Source of the DNA: Microbacterium enclense
Lineage (GTDB): Bacteria; Actinomycetota; Actinomycetes; Actinomycetales; Microbacteriaceae
Direction: 5' to 3'
DNA length: 64,000 nucleotides
NCBI GenBank assembly: GCA_038182865.1
Contig: CP116226.1
Location: forward strand, 434,001-498,000
This document shows, piece by piece, positions 15,675-24,727 of this stretch; position 1 is the first letter of the stretch, and every line of letters begins with the position of its first letter. A model generated the notes under the pieces. It worked only from the letters and a program-made list of their open reading frames with translations, made no database searches and was not told the origin of the DNA. Position numbers and translations under genes: made by a program.

Positions 15675-17669
15675 GTGGTCGTCAGCCTCCTCATCTCCGT
15701 CTCCGCCGTGGTCTCGGCGGTGCTCGTGGGGTTCGTCGCCCGCCGCATCCTCGGCACGGCCGTGGGGTGGCCACGCAGCATCGTCGTCGGCCTCCTGGTC
15801 TTCTTCCTCGGCGTGCCCTTCGCCGATTGGGTCCTCCGCCAGACGGGGACGTCGCCGCAGCCGGCCAGCGACGTCGGGCTGTGGCTCGCGCTGGTCGCCC
15901 TCGCGATCGCGTGGGTGTTCGCTCTCGGAGTGGCGACGCTGGTGGCGATCGAGGCCATCTTCCCGACGCGGCCTCTCCCGAATCCCATCGATCTGGTGCG
16001 CGCCGCCCTCCGCCAACGCAAGCGCACGCGGCGGTACCTCGAGATCCTCGCGATCGCGTCACGCCACGGCGTCGGGTGGCTCTTCCACGGAGGCCATGCC
16101 CGCGTCGAGCAAGAGCTGAGCACGGCCGAAGAACGCGCGAACGCGATCGTCGCCACCATCAATGACGCCGGGGTCAGCTTCGTCAAGCTCGGTCAGGTTC
16201 TGTCCACCCGACGCGACCTCATTCCGGAACCGTATCTGAGCGCCCTCTCGACCCTGCAGACCAAGGCGACGACGCTGCCGTGGGAGACGGTCCGCGACGT
16301 CATCGAGAGCGACCTGGGCGTTCCGATCGACGAGGTCTACGCCGACGTCGACCGCGTGCCGTTGGCGGCTGCATCGGTGGCCCAGGTGCATCGGGCGCAA
16401 CTGCTCGACGGCACCTCCGTGGTCATCAAGGTGCAGCGCCCGGCCGCCCGCGCGCAGGTCGAAGCGGATGCCGACATCATCGGCCGCCTGGCGCACCGCG
16501 CCGAAGCGCGCACGCGCGTCGGCAGAGACCTCCGCATCGAATCCGTCGCACGCGGCTTCACCGCCACTCTGCTCGAGGAGCTCGACTACCGGATCGAGGC
16601 ACGCAACACCGAGATGATCCGCTCCACGCTCGAGCGCATCGATCGCGCCGAACCCGAGCGTCGAGGGCTCGTCTCGGTGCCGCGTGTCTTCCCCGAGGCC
16701 TCCGGCCTCCGCGTCCTCACGATGGAGTTGGTCGACGGTGCCGCGCTGACCGACTCGACGGACCGCCTCGCCTCCCTCGATCCCGCCGAGCGCGACCGAC
16801 TCGCACAGGTGCTGATGTCCACGGTCATCGAACAGATCCTCGTCTACGGCGTCTTCCATGCGGACCTCCACCCCGGCAACGTCCTGCTGAAGAACGACGG
16901 CACACTCGGCCTCATCGACTTCGGTGCCGTGGGGATCATCGAGCGGAGTCGTCGAGAGCACATGACAGCCCTGCTCCTGGCCGCGCTGAGCGAGAACGAC
17001 GTGGCCGCCACCGATGCGCTCCTGCTCATCGTCGACGCCCCCGACGATGTCGATCTCGAGGCGTTCCGCCATGACGTCGGCATCGTCCTCACGACCGAGC
17101 ATCTGCGCACCGGCGGCCAGGGGTCCATCTTCACCCGCATGGTCGACGTGATCCGTCAGCACCGCATCGCGCTCCCCGGCGAGCTGGCGTCAGCCTTCCG
17201 CAGCTTCGCCACGCTGGAGGGATGCCTCCGGGTGATCGTCGACGACTTCGACATGGTGGGTCGCGCGCTGCCGCTCATGCCGACGCTTCTCCGGCGCACC
17301 GTCTCGATGAAGCGGCTCGCCACCGATCTGCAGGCCAGCGCGGTCATCTCACTGGCCCGTATCCAACGCATTCCGCGGCGCCTCGAGGCGCTCCTGACGG
17401 GGATCGAGAAAGGCTCGATCGGAGTCACTCTGCGCTCCGAAGACGGCACGGACGCGGGTGGGGTGCTGAGCCGGATCGCCGCAGAAGCGGCGTCGACGCT
17501 CGTGTCGATCGCGGCCGTGGTGATCGCGGTCGTCCTGATCATCTCGGGCGGAGGCCCCGTGCTCGGCGGGTCCGTCACGCTCTTCGCGGTCCTCGGCGCG
17601 GTGATCGGTCTTTTCGGCTTCCTCGGTCTCCTGCGCATCGTCCGACGGACATTCGGTCGGCGGGGCTGA
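15675..17669 (+). CDS. ABC1/UbiB-family atypical kinase, membrane-associated
   Basis: A 664-residue protein-kinase-like ATPase. Three hydrophobic segments lie in the first 100 residues and two at the C terminus. The ABC1 core shows the KxGQ-type motif SFVKLGQVLSTRRDLIPE, the Ala-rich loop AAASVAQVHRAQL, the conserved Lys in VVIKVQRP, EELDYRIEARN, FHADLHPGNVLL and LIDFGAVG. Actinobacteria have no ubiquinone, so a role in lipid or menaquinone homeostasis is more likely. GTG 15675 has leaderless geometry. Confidence 0.9.
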   Translation: MVVSLLISVSAVVSAVLVGFVARRILGTAVGWPRSIVVGLLVFFLGVPFADWVLRQTGTSPQPASDVGLWLALVALAIAWVFALGVATLVAIEAIFPTRPLPNPIDLVRAALRQRKRTRRYLEILAIASRHGVGWLFHGGHARVEQELSTAEERANAIVATINDAGVSFVKLGQVLSTRRDLIPEPYLSALSTLQTKATTLPWETVRDVIESDLGVPIDEVYADVDRVPLAAASVAQVHRAQLLDGTSVVIKVQRPAARAQVEADADIIGRLAHRAEARTRVGRDLRIESVARGFTATLLEELDYRIEARNTEMIRSTLERIDRAEPERRGLVSVPRVFPEASGLRVLTMELVDGAALTDSTDRLASLDPAERDRLAQVLMSTVIEQILVYGVFHADLHPGNVLLKNDGTLGLIDFGAVGIIERSRREHMTALLLAALSENDVAATDALLLIVDAPDDVDLEAFRHDVGIVLTTEHLRTGGQGSIFTRMVDVIRQHRIALPGELASAFRSFATLEGCLRVIVDDFDMVGRALPLMPTLLRRTVSMKRLATDLQASAVISLARIQRIPRRLEALLTGIEKGSIGVTLRSEDGTDAGGVLSRIAAEAASTLVSIAAVVIAVVLIISGGGPVLGGSVTLFAVLGAVIGLFGFLGLLRIVRRTFGRRG

Positions 17670-17780
17670 AGAAACGCCGATCTTTCACCGCGCACGTGCG
17701 CCGCGCGGACCGCGCGCACCGCTACTGTGAGCAGCAGTAACCTCGTCGTTGCACCACCCGGACTCCGAAGGAGAAGTCCC

Positions 17781-17948
17781 ATGGTCGTCGCTATCACCGT
17801 CACACTGATCGCCGTCGTCACCTGGATCGTTGCGGCCCTTGCGGCCGGTATCGGTCTCGGTCGCATCATGGCACGCTCCGAGAGCGAAGATGGTCGCGTT
17901 CCCTCCCTCGTGAGCGGCAACGCGAAGAACACGGTCGCGAGTCTCTGA
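17781..17948 (+). CDS. Small single-span membrane protein
   Basis: A 55-residue protein whose first 28 residues form one hydrophobic helix with a GIGLGR end, followed by a short polar tail. GAAGGAGAAG precedes ATG 17781 at normal spacing. It follows the UbiB gene by 111 nt and is followed by a hairpin. Function unknown. Confidence 0.6.
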   Translation: MVVAITVTLIAVVTWIVAALAAGIGLGRIMARSESEDGRVPSLVSGNAKNTVASL

Positions 17949-17951
17949 GCT

Positions 17952-17981
17952 CACCCGGCGCCACGCATCCGGGCGCCGGTG
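17952..17981 (+). terminator. Terminator after the small membrane protein gene
   Basis: CACCCGGCGCC (17952-17962) pairs with GGCGCCGGTG (17972-17981) with one bulged C, just after the stop codon. Confidence 0.6.
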
Positions 17982-18131
17982 TTCGCGGTCTCCTCAGAGA
18001 CCGAGGTCGCGAGCCGATCGAATGGAGGTGGCCTTCGTCGGCCGGGCTCCCCCACACGGCGACCGTCGATTCGAGGCCGGGGAACGAAACTCCTCGGCCC
18101 GACCGAGCCGTCACCGCGCGCGAGAGAGCGC

Positions 18132-18524
18132 TCAGTCTTCGTCGCGCGGGTGCGGGTGATTCGGAGCGGCACGCCACCGCACGCCGTCTGCGTCGTGGAG
18201 GGCGGCGGCCAGATCCGGATCATCTCTCAGGAGTCGTCCCAGCGTGCGCGCCGCGCCCAGGTCGATGGAGACGCCGTGACCACCCCCGAACTCGAGAGAC
18301 ACCCAGGACTCCTCGTCGTCGTCGCGGCGCAGGATGCCGACCTCGACGTCGGTCAGTATGCCGGGCCCGCCGACCAGACCGTCACGCACCCGCGCGACGA
18401 ATCCGGCCCCCACGCTCCGGTGCGTCTCGTCGTCGGGATGCACCGTCTTCCCGTGGTCGGTCGTGCACCACGGGAACGGACACGGTGCCGTCTGCGACGG
18501 GAGTTCCCCGGGAAATGGATTCAT
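18132..18524 (-). CDS. DUF6907-like small protein
   Basis: About 130 residues. The N-terminal part CPFPWCTTDHGKT followed by HPDDETHRS matches the pattern of DUF6907-type actinobacterial proteins (name from memory). The rest is a small acidic beta-rich domain. GAGAGAGG lies 8 nt before ATG 18524; the frame is open upstream to 18572. Such proteins occur in Streptomyces mobile regions, but no mobility gene is present here. Function unknown. Confidence 0.6.
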   Translation of the reverse strand: MNPFPGELPSQTAPCPFPWCTTDHGKTVHPDDETHRSVGAGFVARVRDGLVGGPGILTDVEVGILRRDDDEESWVSLEFGGGHGVSIDLGAARTLGRLLRDDPDLAAALHDADGVRWRAAPNHPHPRDED

Positions 18525-18616
18525 GCCTGACACCTCTCTCGCGGGGCCGTCGGACGACGACGACCCGATCATCGGTGGGCACGACCAGAGCTAACCACGA
18601 CCCTCCGACATCGAGA

Positions 18617-18892
18617 TCAGCGCCCGGGTGCCACACCTTCCGGGCGCGCCGGAATCAGTTCTTCCAGTGGCATGCCGAGGACTTCGGCGAGCACGACGAG
18701 CGTCTTCAGCCGGGGGTTCGCGGGCGTGCCCGGGTTGGACTCGCCCTTCTCGAGCTTCCGATACGTGAAAGTTGCGAGACCGGCGGCATGAGCGACGTGT
18801 TCTTGCGACAGTCCCCTTTCCGCACGAGCGCGGAGGAGCCGCCTGCCCAGTTCTTTCGCGAACTCGTTCCACGGGTCGGGCGCATCAGTCAT
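18617..18892 (-). CDS. XRE-family HTH regulator, single domain
   Basis: A 91-residue protein that is essentially one Cro/C1 helix-turn-helix: LGRRLLRARAERGLSQEHVAHAAGLATFTYRKLEKGESNPG, then LVVLAEVLGMPLEELIP. ATG 18892 gives MTDAPDPWNEFAK; the frame is open upstream, but without family sequence. A set of ACATG repeats lies 28-50 nt upstream and may be its own operator. It is close to the DUF6907-like gene on the same strand (92 nt). Confidence 0.82.
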   Translation of the reverse strand: MTDAPDPWNEFAKELGRRLLRARAERGLSQEHVAHAAGLATFTYRKLEKGESNPGTPANPRLKTLVVLAEVLGMPLEELIPARPEGVAPGR

Positions 18893-18920
18893 GCTCCCAG
18901 CTTGATCCGGGAGCAACGCG

Positions 18921-18942
18921 CACATGAACATGTTTACATGTG
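18921..18942 (-). promoter_or_regulatory. ACATG repeat cluster, probable XRE autoregulatory operator
   Basis: CACATG (18921-18926) and CATGTG (18937-18942) form an inverted repeat that encloses a second palindrome, AACATGTT (18927-18934). The cluster is AT-rich relative to its surroundings and sits just upstream of the XRE start. Confidence 0.5.
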
Positions 18943-19671
18943 GATAGCTCAGGCCGGAATCGCACGCGGCCGTCGCACGGCAAGGGTGAATAGATCCGCG
19001 AGCCGGGTGAGTGAAGAGAGGAGGAAAGCTGCGGGACCCCGCAGACACCGTTGCTGACGCCGTCGTCGATCTCCCGTTCGTTCGCATCGTGGCGCCGTCA
19101 TCGTCATGCACGGCGCCCTGACCAGTCTCGGTGGCCTCGGCACCGCGGACACAAACACCTGGCCCACCACCGGACGACGGTGTCCGTGTCGGATCACCAC
19201 CTGCTCGCCGCGGGATGACGGCGGGATCGCCCTGTGCCGGAGCCGTCGGTGCCGTGGCATCCGTCGTTGCTTCACCTGCCAGGTCACCAGGCTCACCATC
19301 GACGGTCCTCCCGAGCGCGAGCTCTCGAGCCCGCCGACGTCGACCGGCCGGAGCGCCGCCGCGCGGACGAATGACCCGCTGGCGACGGGCCGACGAGAGA
19401 CCGAGCAGGGGATGCACGAGCAGAGGGTCCGGTCTGGTCGGGGCGCACGTTCCGCCCCTCGAGGAGGTCATGCGGGGCACCCGCCGGTTCGGAGGGTGTG
19501 ATCCCGAGAGGGTGATGAGGGGATGACGGCGAGGATGAAAGACCCCCTCGCGAGCCCGAGTTCGGCCCGAATGCGCTCAATGATCGGCACTGCGCGCCCC
19601 ATCATGCGAAACACCGATTCGTCCCGCCCTCTCCCGAGGCACGGGGCGACGGCACTGAGTTGGAGATACCG
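18943..19671. other. Non-coding stretch upstream of the LuxR-type gene
   Basis: About 730 bp with no gene I can support. The open frames here have no start signal, recognisable domain or consistent composition. A GGAG sequence at its right end serves the gene at 19672. Otherwise I see nothing specific. Confidence 0.5.
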
Positions 19672-22143
19672 ATGCTGATCGACCTGGATACCTCACCCTC
19701 CCTCGCGCGAGCCTCTCGCCGACCGAGCCGCTTCTGGACACCTCGCTGCGACACCGTCACGAAACTCCGCGACGCCGTCAGGAGCGACGTGGTGCTGCTG
19801 CGCGGACCCGCGGGAGTCGGTAAGTCGGCGCTGCTTCGCCAGTTCGCCACGACCCTCACCGACGATCCCGATACGGGAGTGCAACTCATCGACGCGCATC
19901 ACACCTCGCCCGATCACCTCGAGCGGGTGGTGGCCGCCTTCCGCGAAGGTCCGTCGCAACACGTCCTGCTCGTCGATGATCTCGCCGACGAGTCCGGGAT
20001 CACCTCGGAACAGATCCTCGATCTCCTTCGCACCGACGCCGACCTGCGCGTGGTCGTCGCGACCCGTCACGTCACACGCCTGGAGAGCCCCCTGGTCGCG
20101 CTCGAGTTCGACGTCCATGTCCTGCCCCCGCAGGATCTGCTGATGTCACGCAACGAGCTCGCGCTCGTCCTGGACCTGAACGGCGTCGAGGCCACGGATG
20201 CCGCTCTCGACGTCCTGATGAAGCGGACCCACGGATGGCCGGCTCTGGCCCAGCTCGTGAGCTCCCGTCTCCGCCTCGAGGGGCTCCCCCTCCGCACGCC
20301 CGACGAGGCCGAGGCGATCGCCGAGTACGCGAGTCGTTCCCTCACCGAGGACATGGAGAAGCACCTGACGATGCGGGTGAGCGATGAGGTGCGCCTCTTG
20401 TCCGTCGCCCCCTTCGTGACCGTCGATCTCGCGGACGCCATCGGGGTCGATCCGACCGCGGGTTCCACGCAGCATCTTCTGGGTGAGTTGCAGGATGCGG
20501 GTTTCGTCTGGCCGAGTTCGACTCGGCTCGTCCTCGCCGAGCCGGTGCGCGCGCAGTGGCTGCGGGAGATCGAGGCACGGGAGCCCGAGGTGGTGGAGCG
20601 CGCCCGGGTTCGCCTGCTCGAGCACCTCGTGTCCTCGGGAGAGCCTCTGCGCGCGGCACAGCTCGCCGCCGACGCCGGGAAGTGGATGACACTTGCATCG
20701 GTGTTGCGCTCGTCGGGCGCCGAGATCTGGGGCCGGGATGCCGACGTCTTCCGCTCGTTGATCGCGACTCTGCGCTCGCACGCGAGCTCCGAACCCCTCG
20801 CGGTCGACACCCTCCTGGCGCTCGATCCGGACACCGCGTCGTCCTCGGAGACCCCCGTCGCCGTCGTCAGCGCACTCGGCAAACTCCCGGAGGCCAAAGC
20901 CTCGGCGAACGGGAACCTCGAAGGTCTCACGATGCGGGTGAGCCTGCTGCGCGCCGCGGGACGCTTCGCCCTGGCGACCGAGTCCGCGTCACTGCTGATC
21001 GATGCTCTTCGCCGCCGCCATGACCTCACCCCCGATGTGACGGTCGAGGGGTGGTACCAGGTCGGGATGACCCACTTCGCGATGGGCAAGCTTCGCGACG
21101 CGTCTCTGGCGATCAGTCACGTCGAGCGAATGGCTCCACCGGCCCAACGGGTTCGTGCACGGGGAGTGCTCGCCGTGATCGCGCTGCTCGAGGGTGACGT
21201 GCGCGCCGCCGATTCGATCATCGACAGCACCAGGGGCGATGCCTGGCTCGACTCCCCGTGGGGAGAGACGGCCCGCCTGGCGGCCGCGTGGTCAGTGCTC
21301 GAGCGCGGCGACGCGGTCCACGCCCGCAGTCTGCTGGACGCGATACCGGCGACCGCATCGGCGCGAGAGTTGTGGCCGTATGCCGCGTCCGCGCAGGCGC
21401 TCGCCTTCCTCCTGTCCGGGGTGGCTCCAGATGCGCTCGGCATGTTGCGCTCGTGGAGCGCGCGGGCACGCAGCACCCCTCCTTCGCACTTCCAGTCCAC
21501 GCAGATGTACACGGCACGAGCGAAGGTCCTGATCGCCCTGCGTCAGGCGCGCAAGGCGCTGGCCCTGTTCGAGGAGCCGTTCGGCCTCTCGTCGGCGACC
21601 GCGCCGGCCATCGCTCTCTCCCAGTTGTACGCGGGTCGCGCCCACGAGGCCTACGTGATGAGTGTGAAGTGGGGCATCCACCACGAGACGTCCCCGCGGG
21701 CCTCCCTCGAGAGCATGGTGGTGAGCATCGTGGCGGATATCCGACTGAACGGCTCCACGGCTCAACGCAGCACCGCGCAGCGCGCCGAAGCGATCAGCAG
21801 TCGGTATGACCTCTGGAGCCCCTGGAGCGCGGTGGCGCCGGAGGATCGCGCCATGGTCTTGCGCGCGTTGTCGAGCGGGGCGCGCGAGAAGATCGCGGCC
21901 CGGCACTCGTTCTTCGCGTCTTCCGTCAGCGTCCCGCACCTCACCAAGCGCGAACAGGTCGTCCTGACGCACTTGACGCCCGCCTCCACGATCGCGGACA
22001 TCGCGCGCACTCTGGTCGTGTCACCGAACACGGTCAAGACGCAACTGCAGAGCCTCTACCGCAAGCTCGAGGTCTCCGACAGGGCGAGCGCCATCCGCGC
22101 GGCGCACGCCTGGGGTCTCATCGAGAACGACCACGAGCAGTGA
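19672..22143 (+). CDS. MalT/LAL-type LuxR transcriptional regulator
   Basis: A large ATP-dependent regulator of 823 residues. The STAND ATPase has its P-loop GPAGVGKSALL at residues 45-55 and a Walker B LLVDDLAD. A long helical TPR-like middle follows, then a C-terminal LuxR HTH (about 750-815) with LTKREQVVLTHL, TIADIARTLVVSPNTVKTQLQ and YRKLEVSDRASAIRAA. GGAG lies 6 nt before ATG 19672; a TTG at 19660 would add four residues. The ligand and targets are unknown, and the nearest genes on this strand encode an ABC exporter. Confidence 0.92.
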   Translation: MLIDLDTSPSLARASRRPSRFWTPRCDTVTKLRDAVRSDVVLLRGPAGVGKSALLRQFATTLTDDPDTGVQLIDAHHTSPDHLERVVAAFREGPSQHVLLVDDLADESGITSEQILDLLRTDADLRVVVATRHVTRLESPLVALEFDVHVLPPQDLLMSRNELALVLDLNGVEATDAALDVLMKRTHGWPALAQLVSSRLRLEGLPLRTPDEAEAIAEYASRSLTEDMEKHLTMRVSDEVRLLSVAPFVTVDLADAIGVDPTAGSTQHLLGELQDAGFVWPSSTRLVLAEPVRAQWLREIEAREPEVVERARVRLLEHLVSSGEPLRAAQLAADAGKWMTLASVLRSSGAEIWGRDADVFRSLIATLRSHASSEPLAVDTLLALDPDTASSSETPVAVVSALGKLPEAKASANGNLEGLTMRVSLLRAAGRFALATESASLLIDALRRRHDLTPDVTVEGWYQVGMTHFAMGKLRDASLAISHVERMAPPAQRVRARGVLAVIALLEGDVRAADSIIDSTRGDAWLDSPWGETARLAAAWSVLERGDAVHARSLLDAIPATASARELWPYAASAQALAFLLSGVAPDALGMLRSWSARARSTPPSHFQSTQMYTARAKVLIALRQARKALALFEEPFGLSSATAPAIALSQLYAGRAHEAYVMSVKWGIHHETSPRASLESMVVSIVADIRLNGSTAQRSTAQRAEAISSRYDLWSPWSAVAPEDRAMVLRALSSGAREKIAARHSFFASSVSVPHLTKREQVVLTHLTPASTIADIARTLVVSPNTVKTQLQSLYRKLEVSDRASAIRAAHAWGLIENDHEQ

Positions 22144-22165
22144 GACGTCGCGTCGCGTCGGCTCG

Positions 22166-22366
22166 TCACCGACGACCGGCGCGACGCGCGGCGCGACGGC
22201 GCCCTCGCCCCACGACGATGCGGGCGACGAGGAGGAGGACGAGCACGACGATGACGCCGGGGATCGTGAAAGGAACACCGGCACCGCGCAGGACGGCGAG
22301 CACGACGACCACCGCGAGGATCGGCGCGATCCAGACCACGATCCGCCACAGCTGACGTCGATTCAC
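22166..22366 (-). CDS. Small two-span membrane protein
   Basis: A 66-residue protein with two hydrophobic helices (about 8-28 and 33-50) and an Arg-rich cytoplasmic tail. GTG 22366 lies 6 nt after TAGCGT on the minus strand, the leaderless geometry repeated in this window. It is convergent with the LuxR gene. Function unknown. Confidence 0.6.
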   Translation of the reverse strand: MNRRQLWRIVVWIAPILAVVVVLAVLRGAGVPFTIPGVIVVLVLLLVARIVVGRGRRRAARRAGRR

Positions 22367-22372
22367 ACCCCC

Positions 22373-22378
22373 ACGCTA
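22373..22378 (-). promoter_or_regulatory. -10 hexamer TAGCGT before the small membrane protein gene
   Basis: Read on the minus strand, TAGCGT is followed by 6 nt and then GTG 22366, as in a leaderless transcript. Confidence 0.4.
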
Positions 22379-22469
22379 ACGGCTACGCGATACGCAGAGT
22401 CAATCTTCAGGATGACGTCGTCACGGCGAAGTCGTACCCGACGCCGATGATCGCGGATCCGCCTCTCCC

Positions 22470-22475
22470 TAGCGT
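22470..22475 (+). promoter_or_regulatory. -10 hexamer TAGCGT before the ABC transporter operon
   Basis: TAGCGT ends 6 nt before ATG 22482. No Shine-Dalgarno sequence is present. Confidence 0.5.
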
Positions 22476-22481
22476 GAAGTC

Positions 22482-23246
22482 ATGACCACTTCCTCCACAG
22501 ACGCCGGCTTCGCGGCCCGCGTCGAGAACCTCACGAAAACCTACGGTGACGGCGCGAACGTCGTCCGTGCCCTCGACGGCGTCTCCCTCACCGTCGGTCG
22601 CGGCGAGTTCGTCGCGATCATGGGTCCGTCCGGCTCGGGCAAGTCGACTCTCATGCACGTCATGGCCGGACTCGACGCTCCGACCAGCGGGCGAGCATGG
22701 CTGGGCGGCCAGGAGATCACCGGCCTCTCCGACGCCGATCTGACGGTCCTGCGTCGACGCCGCGTCGGATTCGTCTTCCAGTCCTTCAACCTCGTGCCCA
22801 CGCTGACTGCCGCGGAGAACATCCGTCTGCCCTTCGACCTCGACGCGCGGCGTCCGACAGCGGCGGAGGAGGCGCGAATCGCGCACCTCGTCGACTCGCT
22901 CGGACTCACCGCGCGCCTGACCCACCGTCCCGACGAACTCAGCGGCGGACAGCAGCAGCGCGTCGCGATCGCGCGCGCACTCGGCACCGCCCCCGATCTC
23001 GTCTTCGCGGACGAGCCGACCGGGAATCTTGACTCGCGGTCGGGCCGGGAAGTCCTTGCGCTGCTGCGCACGGCGGCGCGCGAGTTCGGTCAGTCGATCG
23101 CCATGGTGACCCACGACGCCGTCGCAGCGAGTCGCGCGGACCGCGTCGTGTTCGTCGCCGACGGTCGTGTCGTCGCCGACAAGCCCGCCCAGAGCGCGGA
23201 GGAGATCTCGGCGTTCATGCTGCGCACAGAGGGAGCGGTCGCGTGA
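22482..23246 (+). CDS. ABC transporter ATP-binding protein, MacB/LolD type
   Basis: The ATPase of a MacB-like export system, 254 residues. Walker A is GPSGSGKST at residues 48-56, and the Q-loop is FVFQSFNLVPTLTAAENI. The signature is LSGGQQQRVAIARAL, Walker B is VFADEPTGNLDS, and the switch is VTHD. The end of this gene overlaps the permease start by 4 nt (GTGA), so the two are translationally coupled. Exporters of this kind move peptides, lipids or antibiotics out of the membrane; the substrate is unknown. Confidence 0.94.
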   Translation: MTTSSTDAGFAARVENLTKTYGDGANVVRALDGVSLTVGRGEFVAIMGPSGSGKSTLMHVMAGLDAPTSGRAWLGGQEITGLSDADLTVLRRRRVGFVFQSFNLVPTLTAAENIRLPFDLDARRPTAAEEARIAHLVDSLGLTARLTHRPDELSGGQQQRVAIARALGTAPDLVFADEPTGNLDSRSGREVLALLRTAAREFGQSIAMVTHDAVAASRADRVVFVADGRVVADKPAQSAEEISAFMLRTEGAVA

Positions 23247-24727
23247 GCGCGTCGGTGGCCGCGCGCACCGGACGCACGGCGTCCCCGGCGACCGGCACAT
23301 CTCGTTCGTCGACGTGGGCGTGGCTGCGCGAACCCGGCATGGGCGCCACCATCCTCGTCGGAGCGATCTCGACGGCATTCGGGGTGATCCTGCTCTCCGT
23401 CACGGAGTACCTGGCCGCGAACATTCGCGCCCAGCCGATCCTGGGCGACCGCGAAGACGTGCAGATCACCTTGGCGATCGCCACCTCGCTCCTCGTCGGC
23501 CTGTCGATCTACGTCGGCGCCATCGTCACGACGAACACCTTCGCGACCGTCGTGGCCGGCCGGACGCGTCGGATCGCCCTGCTCCGGCTCCTGGGGTCCT
23601 CCGCCCGGCGAGAGCGCGGCGTGCTCGCTCGACAGGGACTCATCCTCGGAACCCTCGGTGCCGTCATCGGCAGCACCGTCGGCCTGGTCGCCTCGATCGT
23701 CGGCCTCAACCTCGCGTCCGACCTGTGGCACCTGAACGTCGAGTGGTCCGTGCTGCGCCCCGATCTGGTCGCGCCCGCGATCGCCGTCATCCTGGTCACC
23801 TGGGCCGCGGCGTGGGTCGGGTCCCGCCGCGTCGGCGTCGTCACTCCCCTCCAGGCGTTGTCCAACGCGGTCGAACCCGCGCGCGACCGCGTCGTCGCCC
23901 GTCGAGGTCGGCACGTCGTCGCGACCGTCCTGGTCCTCGTCGGTGCGGGTCTGCTCACCCTCGGTGTCATCGCGGGCGGGGTGTCGCAGGGAGCGGTTCT
24001 GATCGCGTTCGCCGGCGGTGCACTGTCGTTCACCGGCGTCATCCTCGGCTCCGCCCTGTTCTTGCCGCCCGTGCTGCGCGCGGCGGGCGTGCTCTTCGGC
24101 CGCGGCGTCGTCGCCCGCATGGCGGCCTCCAACGCGCTCCGCCATTCGGAGCGCTCATCGCGCACGGCCATCGGTGTCGTCATGGGCGTCACCCTCGTGA
24201 CGATGTTCGCCGTCGCCGCCGAGACATCGGTGCAATTCGTCCACGTCGTCCTGGGGGACGAGATCCCGGAATTCATGCGTGTGGCCGTCGATATCTTCAC
24301 CGGGTTGATGATCGGCCTCGTCGGCGTGTCGGCGGTCATCGCCGCCGTCGGTGTCATCAACCTCCTCGTCCTCGGCATCCTGCAGCGCCAGCGCGAACTG
24401 GGCCTCCTCCGCGCGCTCGGGCTGTCGGTCCGTCAGGTGCGCACGATGGTCGTCTTCGAGGCCGCACACGTCGTGGTGACGTCGGTGGTGATCGGCTTCG
24501 CCCTGGGGACGCTCTACGGGTGGGCGGGCGCGCAATCGCTCCTGGGATGGATGCCGGCGGTCGCCGGCGTCGCCGATGGTCCGGTGTATGTCGCGCCCGC
24601 GATCCCCGTGACCGCCGTGGTGATCATCACCCTGGCGACCGCGGCGCTCACGATCGCCGCCTCCGTTGTCCCGGCCCGGACGGCGACACGCCTCAGCCCG
24701 GTGCGTTCACTGGCCGCGCAGGGCTGA
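23243..24727 (+). CDS. ABC transporter permease, FtsX-like (MacB type)
   Basis: Partner permease of the preceding ATPase, 494 residues. Two FtsX-type blocks are visible. The first has a segment at about 33-55 and GRTRRIALLRLLGSS; the second has LGILQRQRELGLLRALGLSVRQVRTMV and the C-terminal VVPARTATRLSPVRSLAAQG. About eight membrane segments are expected, and the large periplasmic-type domain of true MacB is missing or very short. Its last 21 nt overlap the convergent DUF998 gene. Confidence 0.92.
   Translation: MSASVAARTGRTASPATGTSRSSTWAWLREPGMGATILVGAISTAFGVILLSVTEYLAANIRAQPILGDREDVQITLAIATSLLVGLSIYVGAIVTTNTFATVVAGRTRRIALLRLLGSSARRERGVLARQGLILGTLGAVIGSTVGLVASIVGLNLASDLWHLNVEWSVLRPDLVAPAIAVILVTWAAAWVGSRRVGVVTPLQALSNAVEPARDRVVARRGRHVVATVLVLVGAGLLTLGVIAGGVSQGAVLIAFAGGALSFTGVILGSALFLPPVLRAAGVLFGRGVVARMAASNALRHSERSSRTAIGVVMGVTLVTMFAVAAETSVQFVHVVLGDEIPEFMRVAVDIFTGLMIGLVGVSAVIAAVGVINLLVLGILQRQRELGLLRALGLSVRQVRTMVVFEAAHVVVTSVVIGFALGTLYGWAGAQSLLGWMPAVAGVADGPVYVAPAIPVTAVVIITLATAALTIAASVVPARTATRLSPVRSLAAQG

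Noticed and set aside
18132..18892. Prophage or integrative element remnant
   Set aside because: A DUF6907-like gene and a small XRE gene suggest mobile origins, but no integrase, tRNA, direct-repeat attachment site or other phage gene is present.
18893..19480. Upstream continuation of the XRE frame to 19480
   Set aside because: The added 196 residues are Arg/Gly/Pro-rich without family sequence and would cover the ACATG operator; the HTH domain is complete from 18892.
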